Shown here in pieces: positions 1 through 5,114 of a stretch of DNA of 5,785 bases. The DNA is from Dehalococcoidia bacterium (GTDB taxonomy: Bacteria; Chloroflexota; Dehalococcoidia; Dehalococcoidales; W693): assembly GCA_011170385.1 (NCBI GenBank), contig DUFE01000011.1, forward strand, positions 1 through 5,785. The letters are read 5' to 3'. Both the position numbers and the translations under genes were made by a program. Every line of letters begins with the position of its first letter. Position 1 is the first letter of the stretch. The notes beneath the pieces are model-generated. The model was given only the letters and a program-made list of their open reading frames with translations. It searched no databases and had not been told where the DNA came from.

Positions 1-7
1 CGGGTAT

Positions 8-772
8 CTATTCTACCCGTGTATCTTTGTCTGTTTCGGCTTTCTGCGTCTGCTCTATCAGCTCTTGTTCTTCCCGGTTGAGGCTGGATTTATCTATCAG
101 CTCCGGGCGGCGCTCAAGGGTTCTGATGATAGCCTGCCGCCTTCGCCACTTTGCAATCTGGGCGTGGTTGCCCGATAGCAGCACTTCTGGCACCGACCAT
201 CCACGATATTCCGCCGGACGGGTGTACTGAGGGTATTCCAGAAGCCCGAAACTGTGGGAATCGTTTTCTGGCGAGTACTCGGATCCGAGGACACCGGGTA
301 TCAGCCGGGAAATGCTGTCTATGACCACCATCGCTGCCAGCTCGCCGCCGGTGAGGACGTAATCGCCGATGCTGATTTCTTCAGAGACCAGATACTGCCG
401 TACCCTCTCGTCAACTCCTTCATAATGGCCGCAGATAAAAACCAGATGTTCATGTTTTGACAGCCTTCGAGCGGCGGACTGGGAGAAGGGGATACCTTGC
501 GGGGTGAGCAGGATAATGGGCACGCTCTCCTGCGGATTTACCTTCATTATTATATCTTCGACTGCCTCGAAGATTGGCTCCGGTTTGAGTAGCATACCAG
601 CACCGCCGCCGTAGGGGTAATCATCGACGACGTGGTGTTTATCGTGGGTGTAGTCACGGATATTATGTATGTTGATGTTGACCAGCCCGCTATTGATAGC
701 CCTTTGAAAGATGCCGGTATCATTTAGCATTTCGAACATACGGGGGAACAGGGTTAAAACATCAATACGCAT
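8..772 (-). CDS. trmD: tRNA (guanine-N1)-methyltransferase TrmD
   Basis: TrmD transfers a methyl group from S-adenosylmethionine to N1 of G37, next to the anticodon in tRNAs that read CNN and some other codons, which prevents +1 frameshifting. It acts in the cytoplasm as a dimer. The 254-residue protein shows the family signatures in order: the N-terminal RIDVLTLFPRMF, YGGGAGMLLKPEP (54-66), LLTPQG (88-93), the trefoil-knot SAM-site segment CGHYEGVDER (114-123) with IGDYVLTGGE (135-144), RLIPGVLG (156-163) and LLEYPQYTRP (177-186). R156 and D171 align by motif with the catalytic Arg and Asp known in Haemophilus and E. coli TrmD. Residues after about 226 form a charged tail. The start at 772 is supported by an AGGAAAGG ribosome site just upstream on the minus strand. 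The stop is TAG at 8-10. The gene is divergent from mraZ; its usual rpsP/rimM/rplS partners are not visible because the window ends just past it. Identification is near certain. Confidence 0.97.
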   Translation of the reverse strand: MRIDVLTLFPRMFEMLNDTGIFQRAINSGLVNINIHNIRDYTHDKHHVVDDYPYGGGAGMLLKPEPIFEAVEDIIMKVNPQESVPIILLTPQGIPFSQSAARRLSKHEHLVFICGHYEGVDERVRQYLVSEEISIGDYVLTGGELAAMVVIDSISRLIPGVLGSEYSPENDSHSFGLLEYPQYTRPAEYRGWSVPEVLLSGNHAQIAKWRRRQAIIRTLERRPELIDKSSLNREEQELIEQTQKAETDKDTRVE

Positions 773-807
773 ATAACCTTTCCTGTTATTTTAGGATTCA
801 CGCCCTG

Positions 808-836
808 ATTATATATAGCCTGTACGGCTGGCGGAA
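808..836 (-). promoter_or_regulatory. Candidate trmD promoter
   Basis: On the minus strand a perfect TATAAT lies at 808-813 within an alternating TA run, placing a start of transcription near 801 and a leader of about 28 bases before trmD. The -35 region at the right distance (TTCCGC, 831-836) is poor, so the assignment rests mainly on the -10 match and the position. A second, weaker candidate further upstream is TTGTCC (885-890) with TATACC (863-868) at a 16-base spacing. Both are inferences from sequence. Confidence 0.4.
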
Positions 837-908
837 ACGGCACTATTTTACCATATAGACGGGGTATATAGAAAAAAGTACTCTGGACAAAAAATAGTTA
901 TAAAAGTA

Positions 909-939
909 TTGACAAAGAGAGGGAGAAGTGTTGTAGAAT
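909..939 (+). promoter_or_regulatory. Candidate promoter of the mraZ-rsmH-ftsA-ftsZ operon
   Basis: A consensus -35 TTGACA (909-914) is followed by TAGAAT (934-939), one mismatch from TATAAT. The spacer is 19 bases, longer than the usual 16-18, which would weaken the promoter. The bases before the -35 (about 887-908) are rich in A and T, like an UP element. Transcription would start near 946, leaving about 30 bases of leader before the mraZ ATG at 976. The predicted MraZ operator begins on the last base of the -10, so repressor binding would block polymerase. Confidence 0.65.
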
Positions 940-963
940 GGTAGATATTGGGGATAAGTGGGA
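939..963 (+). promoter_or_regulatory. Predicted MraZ operator: three TGGKN direct repeats, 10-bp period
   Basis: Three boxes read TGGTA (939-943), TGGGG (949-953) and TGGGA (959-963), separated by spacers of exactly five bases (GATAT and ATAAG). E. coli MraZ is known to bind TGGGN repeats separated by five bases upstream of its own operon, and this is the same geometry directly upstream of a mraZ gene. The first box departs at one position (T for G). The repeats run from the -10 of the candidate promoter into the leader, as expected for autorepression. The repeats and their spacing are seen directly; binding is inferred. Confidence 0.75.
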
Positions 964-966
964 GAA

Positions 967-971
967 AAGGA
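967..971 (+). promoter_or_regulatory. Shine-Dalgarno site that sets the mraZ start
   Basis: AAGGA sits five bases before ATG at 976. The in-frame GTG at 958 lies upstream of this site, inside the third MraZ box, and would add six residues (VGEKED) before the conserved family N-terminus. No good ribosome site precedes that GTG at normal spacing, so ATG 976 is preferred. Confidence 0.75.
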
Positions 972-975
972 AGAC

Positions 976-1401
976 ATGTATTTCGGAGAATTTGAGTACA
1001 AAGTCGATGACAAAGGCAGGGTTCCACTGCCGCCGCGCTTCCGGGCTCAACTGAGAGATGGTGTTGTGCTGACCCTCGGGGTAGAGAAGTGCATTACCGC
1101 CTATCCCCTTGCGGAATGGAAAAAGCTGGCGGACGGCATCACCTGCGGACCGCTGGCGAGGAGTAAGATAAGACAGTTAAACCGGGCTCTTTTTGCTAAT
1201 GCTTTCCACCTTAGCATAGACGGGCAGGGAAGGATCAACCTGCCACCGCAACTAAGGGAGCACGCCGAGGTGGTTGATGAAGTGGCTATCACCGGGGCTA
1301 ATAAATACTTTGAGATATGGAACAAGGCGCACTGGGAAGAAGAGAAGGCTGCCAGCCAGAAGCAGGTCTGGCAAATAATTGAGAGCCTGGAGAACAGTTA
1401 A
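976..1401 (+). CDS. mraZ: Transcriptional regulator MraZ
   Basis: MraZ is a DNA-binding regulator that forms ring-shaped oligomers on the nucleoid and controls the division and cell wall cluster it heads. The 141-residue protein (from ATG 976) has the two SpoVT/AbrB-type beta-barrel repeats of the family: the N-terminal YFGEFEYKVDDKGRVPLPPRFR (key residues D12, K13, G14, R15, P19, P20) and the second repeat DGQGRINLPPQLR (82-94). Length is normal for the family (about 140-150). The C-terminus is charged and helical. The start was chosen because family members begin with M-[FY]-x-G-E-[FY] and because AAGGA precedes ATG 976; a longer version from GTG 958 is possible but unlikely. The TAA stop shares its last base with the ATG of rsmH, which implies translational coupling. 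Three TGGKN repeats just upstream point to autoregulation. Identification is secure. Confidence 0.95.
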   Translation: MYFGEFEYKVDDKGRVPLPPRFRAQLRDGVVLTLGVEKCITAYPLAEWKKLADGITCGPLARSKIRQLNRALFANAFHLSIDGQGRINLPPQLREHAEVVDEVAITGANKYFEIWNKAHWEEEKAASQKQVWQIIESLENS

Positions 1402-2453
1402 TGAGTCAAGAGGTATTGTCCCTGGCTCATACCACAGTTTTATTAAAAGAGACTATAGAAGCGCTAGATGTTCAAGAAGGTGGTCGGTATATAGATTGCA
1501 CTGTGGGTGGAGGCGGACACGCTGTTGCCATACTGGAAAGCAGCTCCCCCGGAGGCCAGCTTCTGGGCATAGACGCCGATCCGGAAGCGGTAAAAACCAC
1601 TCGAGCCAGGCTGGAAGCCTTCGGCAGATCGGTCCTTATAGTGAATAACAACTTCGTTAACCTGGAAGCTATTTGCGTCAAGCACGATTATACACCGGTT
1701 CATGGTATCCTGTTCGACCTGGGTTTGTCTTCGCTGCAATTGAACGGTGGAGATCGTGGCTTCAGCTTCCAGCAGGATGCACCTCTGGATATGCGCTTCA
1801 ATCCCCAGCAGAGTGTTACTGCCGCTGATATAGTTAACAACTCTTCCGAATCCGAACTGGCTTACACCATAAGGACGTACGGTGAAGAGAGCTTCAGCTA
1901 CCGGATAGCACACAGTATCATTCGCGAGCGACCGCTAAAGACTACCACCGAGCTGGTCAAGTTAATAGAGAAGATTGTGCCGAGAAAGGGGAAAATCCAT
2001 CCGGCAACCAGGACCTTCCAGGCGTTGAGAATAGCAGTTAACCATGAGCTGGAGAACCTTGAGGCGGCTCTGAGGCAGGCGGTCAGGCTACTCGGTTTCA
2101 GAGGCAGGCTGGTGGTAATTAGCTATCACTCCTTGGAAGACCGTATTGTAAAGCGGTTTATGCAGCAGGAATCGAAGAGCTGCATCTGCCCACCGGGTAC
2201 TCCGAGCTGTGTCTGCCGGCATATCACCTCCCTCAAGATGGTCAACCGCAGGGTTATCATACCTTCTGCGGAAGAGGTTAAACGAAATCCGCGCAGCCGA
2301 AGTGCCAGGTTGAGGGTTGCCGAGCGCATCATCAACAGGAATGAATTATACGAAACCGAAGACGGGATGTGTTTTCCAGGGAAGACCGGCGCCAGGAGTT
2401 GGAAGAATAAATACATGCTGAAAGAGAGACTAAGAATTACATCTGCAAACTAA
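1401..2453 (+). CDS. rsmH: 16S rRNA (cytosine-1402-N4)-methyltransferase RsmH (MraW)
   Basis: RsmH methylates N4 of C1402 in the decoding centre of 16S rRNA using S-adenosylmethionine. Visible motifs are HTTVLLKETIEAL (10-22), the SAM-binding loop YIDCTVGGGGHA (30-41), LLGIDADP (54-61), FDLGLSSLQL (105-114), RGFSFQQDAPLDMRF (119-133), RTYGEE (158-163), HPATRTFQALRIAVNHELENL (200-220), ISYHSLEDRIVKRF (240-253) and NPRSRSARLRVAER (296-309). A cysteine pair arrangement CxC-x6-CxC lies at 261-272. Most family members end soon after the AERI segment at 307-310, so the last 40 residues are an extension. Total length is 350 against roughly 310 for many homologues. The ATG overlaps the mraZ stop (TAATG), with GGAG at 1389-1392. 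In many bacteria ftsL and the mur genes follow; here ftsA follows directly. Identification is secure; only the extension is uncertain. Confidence 0.96.
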   Translation: MSQEVLSLAHTTVLLKETIEALDVQEGGRYIDCTVGGGGHAVAILESSSPGGQLLGIDADPEAVKTTRARLEAFGRSVLIVNNNFVNLEAICVKHDYTPVHGILFDLGLSSLQLNGGDRGFSFQQDAPLDMRFNPQQSVTAADIVNNSSESELAYTIRTYGEESFSYRIAHSIIRERPLKTTTELVKLIEKIVPRKGKIHPATRTFQALRIAVNHELENLEAALRQAVRLLGFRGRLVVISYHSLEDRIVKRFMQQESKSCICPPGTPSCVCRHITSLKMVNRRVIIPSAEEVKRNPRSRSARLRVAERIINRNELYETEDGMCFPGKTGARSWKNKYMLKERLRITSAN

Positions 2454-2478
2454 ATAAAAGCCTATTACTGTGGGGATG

Positions 2479-2498
2479 AGGAGGTTGTCAAGATGTGA
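2479..2498 (+). other. Shine-Dalgarno followed by a start-stop pair (ATGTGA) in the rsmH-ftsA gap
   Basis: A perfect AGGAGG (2479-2484) is followed eight bases later by ATG immediately joined to TGA (2493-2498), a minimal open reading frame of one codon. An overlapping frame from ATG 2476 runs 19 Lys/Asn-rich codons to TGA 2533-2535, ending just before the ftsA ribosome site, but it has no well-placed ribosome site of its own. The bases after the start-stop pair (2498-2530) are almost all A. Whether ribosomes bind here is unknown; the arrangement could also be chance in purine-rich sequence. Confidence 0.35.
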
Positions 2499-2547
2499 AA
2501 AAACAAAAAAACAGGAAAACAATAAAAATATTTGAGAGGAGGAAATA

Positions 2548-3765
2548 ATGAAAAAGCGTAGTATTACTTCGATTGATGTCGGTACCACCAAGATATGCAC
2601 CACCATAGCCGAGGTAAACGATAACGGCGATGCCTATGTTGTCGGCGTTGGCGTTACCCCGTCTAACGGTCTGCATAAAGGGCTGGTGGTCAACATCAAT
2701 GAAGCCAGGGAGGCGATTCGTACTTCCGTAAGAAAGGCTGAGCAAGCCTGTAACTACAAAGTCGAATCGGCTTACCTCGGCGTCACCGGCAGACATGTCA
2801 GCTCGGTAAACAACCACGGGGTGGTGGCTATCACCCGCAACGACCGCCTGGTACGCCCGGATGATCTGAAGAGGGTCTTAAGCAGTGCCCAGAGCGTCCA
2901 GGTACCTAATGACAGAAGGCTGCTGCACGTCATACCACGCGGCTATTCCGTTGACGGTCAGGTGGGGGTTAAAAACCCGGTCGGGATGTACGGTTTCAGG
3001 CTGGATGTTGAAACACACATCATAACCGCCGCCGCTACCTCCATCCAGAACTTGGTCAAGTGCATACGTGGCATCGGCATAGATATAGACGATCTGGTGC
3101 TGGAGCCGCTGGCTTCCAGTGAGGCGGTGCTCACCGAAGACGAGAAGCAGGTGGGCGTCATCATCGCCGATGTCGGCGGCGGCACTACCGATATCTGTGT
3201 CTTCAAGGACGGTAGTATCTACCATAGCGCCATACTGCCCGTAGCTGGGTATCAGCTTACCCGGGATGTCGCCATCGGCCTCGGATTGCCGTTCGATGTC
3301 GCCGAGGAAATGAAAAAGAGATACGGCAGTGTTATGCCGGTCTATGAGAGCAAGATGGATACTGCCAACCCGATATCCGAAGATGGGCATGGCGTGTCGT
3401 ATCAAGACCTGTGTGACATTATACGGGCTCGTGTCGAGGAGATATTGAGACTTATCCTCCTAGAGTTGCCCAACTCTGATTACGAGTCACTGGTGCCTGC
3501 CGGGCTGGTACTTACCGGCGGCAGCTCCAACCTCTCCGGCATAGAGACGCTGGGACGGGACATACTGCGGTTGCCAGTCAGAGTGGGTGTTCCCACCCAT
3601 ATCTCCGGTATCACCGACTCGCTGCGTGATCCCGCCTACGCCACCAGCGTTGGACTGCTCCTCTGGGGGGCAAAGAACGAAGGCAAGAGCAAGTGGGGCG
3701 GCAACTGGATTACCTCCCGCTTCCGGCAGATGGCTGCCAAAATTAAAAAAATATTCTTCTTATAA
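2548..3765 (+). CDS. ftsA: Cell division protein FtsA, actin-like membrane tether for FtsZ
   Basis: FtsA is an actin-family ATPase that polymerises at the inner face of the membrane and anchors FtsZ filaments through the FtsZ C-terminal peptide. The 405-residue protein shows the phosphate-1 motif SIDVGTTKIC (8-17), the SHS2/1C domain starting around GLHKGLVVNINEA (41-53) and extending through about residue 165, NPVGMYGFRLDVETHIITA (143-161), the phosphate-2 motif IADVGGGTTDICVF (206-219), the adenosine motif GLVLTGGSSNLSGI (319-332), and a C-terminal amphipathic helix at about 387-405 rich in K, R, I and F, the usual membrane-targeting sequence. Length is in the family range (about 400-420). 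ATG 2548 is preceded by AGGAGG (2537-2542) at five bases. It lies 94 bases after rsmH and 34 before ftsZ with no terminator in either gap, so it is part of the same operon. All core motifs are intact and identification is secure. Confidence 0.96.
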   Translation: MKKRSITSIDVGTTKICTTIAEVNDNGDAYVVGVGVTPSNGLHKGLVVNINEAREAIRTSVRKAEQACNYKVESAYLGVTGRHVSSVNNHGVVAITRNDRLVRPDDLKRVLSSAQSVQVPNDRRLLHVIPRGYSVDGQVGVKNPVGMYGFRLDVETHIITAAATSIQNLVKCIRGIGIDIDDLVLEPLASSEAVLTEDEKQVGVIIADVGGGTTDICVFKDGSIYHSAILPVAGYQLTRDVAIGLGLPFDVAEEMKKRYGSVMPVYESKMDTANPISEDGHGVSYQDLCDIIRARVEEILRLILLELPNSDYESLVPAGLVLTGGSSNLSGIETLGRDILRLPVRVGVPTHISGITDSLRDPAYATSVGLLLWGAKNEGKSKWGGNWITSRFRQMAAKIKKIFFL

Positions 3766-3787
3766 AAATAGTAAATAGATAGAAGAA

Positions 3788-3794
3788 AAGGAGG
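3788..3794 (+). promoter_or_regulatory. Very strong Shine-Dalgarno site of ftsZ
   Basis: AAGGAGG, followed by a further AGG, lies five bases before the ftsZ ATG at 3800. It is nearly the full complement of the 16S rRNA tail and the strongest ribosome site in the operon. This fits the known need for FtsZ in much higher amounts than FtsA from a shared transcript. Confidence 0.75.
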
Positions 3795-3799
3795 AGGAA

Positions 3800-4936
3800 A
3801 TGGCAAAGACAAGCTTTGTACCAAACCCGGCTAAGATAAAGGTTATCGGTATGGGTGGTGGTGGCTGCAATGCCATAACCCGTATGGTCAGAGAAGAAAT
3901 CCAGGGCGTTGAGTTTATCGCTATGAATACCGATGCCCAGGCTCTGGCGATCACCGAAGCGCCGACGCGCATCCAGCTGGGTGAAAAAATCACCAAGGGG
4001 TTGGGTGTCGGCGGTGACCACGCTATGGGGCAGAAAGCGGCAGAGGAAAGCCGCGACGAAATCAGGGAGCTGGTCAGCGGCTCCGATATGGTATTCATCA
4101 CCGGCGGTATGGGCGGCGGCACCGGCACCGGTGCAGCACCCGTCGTTGCCGAGATAGCGAGGGAGAGCGGTGCCCTTACCATAGCGGTTGTTACCAAACC
4201 CTTTGCATTCGAGGGGGCTCACCGCACCGATGTCGCCAAGGATGGCATCTGCAAACTGCTGGGGAAGGTGGATACCCTTATCATCATCCCTAACGACCGC
4301 TTGCTGGATCTGTGCGACCAGAAAGTGGGCGTGGACAACGCCTTCAAGATGGCTGACGACGTATTACGGCATGGCGTGCAGGCTATTTCAGAGGTAATCA
4401 CCGTTCCCGGTATGATTAACCTCGACTTCGCCGATGTCAAAGCGGTTATGAAGGACGCCGGACCAGCCTGGATGTCCATCGGACGCGGCACGGGCAAGAA
4501 CCGATCGGTGGATGCCGCGAAGGAAGCGCTCGCCAGCCCGCTGCTGGACGTAATCATCGAGGGCTCCAAGGGCGTGCTGTTTAACATCGTCGGCAGCAGC
4601 GACCTCACTCTGTTCGAGGTCAACGAAGCGGCTGAAGTGATAAAGCAGGCGGTTGATCCGGATGCCAACATCATCTTTGGTGTGGCACACGACCCGAACA
4701 TGAGCGGAGATGTCAGGATAACCCTGATTACCACCGGCTTCGTCTCTAAAACCGAGTACAGCGAAGAGGCAGAGGAAGACGAGTTGACAAGGCAGCTGAA
4801 GAACATAAAGACCGAAGACGAGCTGGACGTTCCTTCCTTCCTGCGACGCCCACTGTTCAGCCGACAGCGACAGGCGTTCACGGCAACGGATAAGGCTGTC
4901 ACGCTGGAGAAGACGGGCAACAGGTGGTTTAAATAG
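3800..4936 (+). CDS. ftsZ: Cell division GTPase FtsZ
   Basis: FtsZ is the tubulin-like GTPase that polymerises into the cytokinetic ring at mid-cell. In the 378-residue protein the nucleotide-binding loops are KVIGMGGGGCNAI (14-26), NTDAQAL (43-49) and the tubulin signature GGGTGTG (105-111), followed by PFAFEGAHR (134-142), IIIPNDRLL (161-169) and the synergy (T7) loop NLDFADVKAVM (207-217), which supplies the acidic residues that complete GTP hydrolysis in the neighbouring subunit. A short acidic linker (320-342) leads to the conserved C-terminal peptide DVPSFLRRP (343-351), the FtsA-docking element. About 27 residues follow it, where most FtsZ proteins end within a few residues. The segment GVGGDHAMGQKAAEES (69-84) differs from the common GAGANPxxGRKAAEES. 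The ribosome site is very strong. It is last in the operon, with a terminator 52 bases downstream. Identification is secure. Confidence 0.97.
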   Translation: MAKTSFVPNPAKIKVIGMGGGGCNAITRMVREEIQGVEFIAMNTDAQALAITEAPTRIQLGEKITKGLGVGGDHAMGQKAAEESRDEIRELVSGSDMVFITGGMGGGTGTGAAPVVAEIARESGALTIAVVTKPFAFEGAHRTDVAKDGICKLLGKVDTLIIIPNDRLLDLCDQKVGVDNAFKMADDVLRHGVQAISEVITVPGMINLDFADVKAVMKDAGPAWMSIGRGTGKNRSVDAAKEALASPLLDVIIEGSKGVLFNIVGSSDLTLFEVNEAAEVIKQAVDPDANIIFGVAHDPNMSGDVRITLITTGFVSKTEYSEEAEEDELTRQLKNIKTEDELDVPSFLRRPLFSRQRQAFTATDKAVTLEKTGNRWFK

Positions 4937-4987
4937 ACTTAGCAGGCTTGCGATATAAGTTATAAATAAAGATATAGGGATATAGAA

Positions 4988-5020
4988 ACAGGGCTGCGGG
5001 TAAAAATCCCGCAGCCCTGT
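4988..5020 (+). terminator. Rho-independent terminator of the division operon
   Basis: A perfect 13-bp inverted repeat (4988-5000 with 5008-5020) encloses a 7-base loop TAAAAAT. The ten inner pairs are GC-rich (GGGCTGCGGG with CCCGCAGCCC). The following bases ATATTTATT are T-rich but not an unbroken T run. It lies 52 bases after the ftsZ stop and just before the nrdR promoter, so it would insulate the two operons. Confidence 0.88.
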
Positions 5021-5051
5021 ATATTTATTAAGAAATAAACGGCGGCAGCTA

Positions 5052-5080
5052 TTGACAAATACCATATGTAGTAGTAATAT
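5052..5080 (+). promoter_or_regulatory. Promoter of the nrdR operon
   Basis: A consensus TTGACA (5052-5057) and TAATAT (5075-5080) are separated by exactly 17 bases. Transcription would start near 5087, giving a leader of about 28 bases to the nrdR ATG. It stands directly after the ftsZ terminator, as expected for a new transcription unit. Its -35 sits in TATTGACAAA, the same 10-mer found at the mraZ promoter. Confidence 0.8.
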
Positions 5081-5105
5081 ACCTGAGCTATACTATATGG
5101 TGTAG
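5059..5105 (+). promoter_or_regulatory. Predicted NrdR operator: two NrdR boxes 31 bp apart
   Basis: Box 1 (5059-5074) reads ATACCATATGTAGTAG and box 2 (5090-5105) reads ATACTATATGGTGTAG; they agree at 13 of 16 positions and begin exactly 31 bp apart. Both resemble the recalled NrdR-box consensus (acaCwATATaTwGtgt), and NrdR operators are known to be tandem boxes spaced by whole helical turns, about 31-32 bp. Box 1 exactly occupies the promoter spacer between -35 and -10, and box 2 covers roughly +4 to +19, reaching the first two bases of the ribosome site. The position before nrdR itself supports autorepression. Each box matches the consensus imperfectly (about 11 of 16). Confidence 0.75.
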
Positions 5106-5114
5106 GATTGTGCT

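Noticed and set aside
843..872. Repeated ATATAGA (853-859 and 866-872) as a possible regulator site or NrdR box
   Set aside because: Poor match to the NrdR box, spacing of 13 bp does not fit a helical turn, and the zone is generally TA-rich.
958..975. GTG start of mraZ at 958
   Set aside because: It would add six residues before the conserved N-terminus, falls inside the predicted MraZ box and lacks a suitable ribosome site, while ATG 976 has one.
2485..2528. Separate promoter for ftsA using TTGTCA at 2485-2490 as a -35
   Set aside because: No acceptable -10 lies 16-19 bases downstream; the sequence there is an A-rich run without TATAAT-like bases.
2878..3405. Minus-strand open frame of 175 codons inside ftsA
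   Set aside because: Antisense shadow of a motif-complete ftsA, with no plausible ribosome site or family pattern.
3745..3751. Run of seven A near the ftsA stop as a programmed frameshift site
   Set aside because: The shifted frame gives only a few extra residues and there is no stimulatory structure; the in-frame end already forms the expected amphipathic helix.
4219..4920. Long minus-strand open frame (233 codons) opposite ftsZ, with similar ones at 4388-5065 and 3743-4222
   Set aside because: They lie wholly or mostly antisense to a well-conserved gene, have low-complexity Ser/Pro/Ala content without recognisable motifs, and follow from the codon bias of the sense gene.
4970..4988. Short direct repeat GATATAG just before the terminator
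   Set aside because: Two copies of a low-complexity heptamer in AT-rich spacer DNA; not distinguishable from chance.
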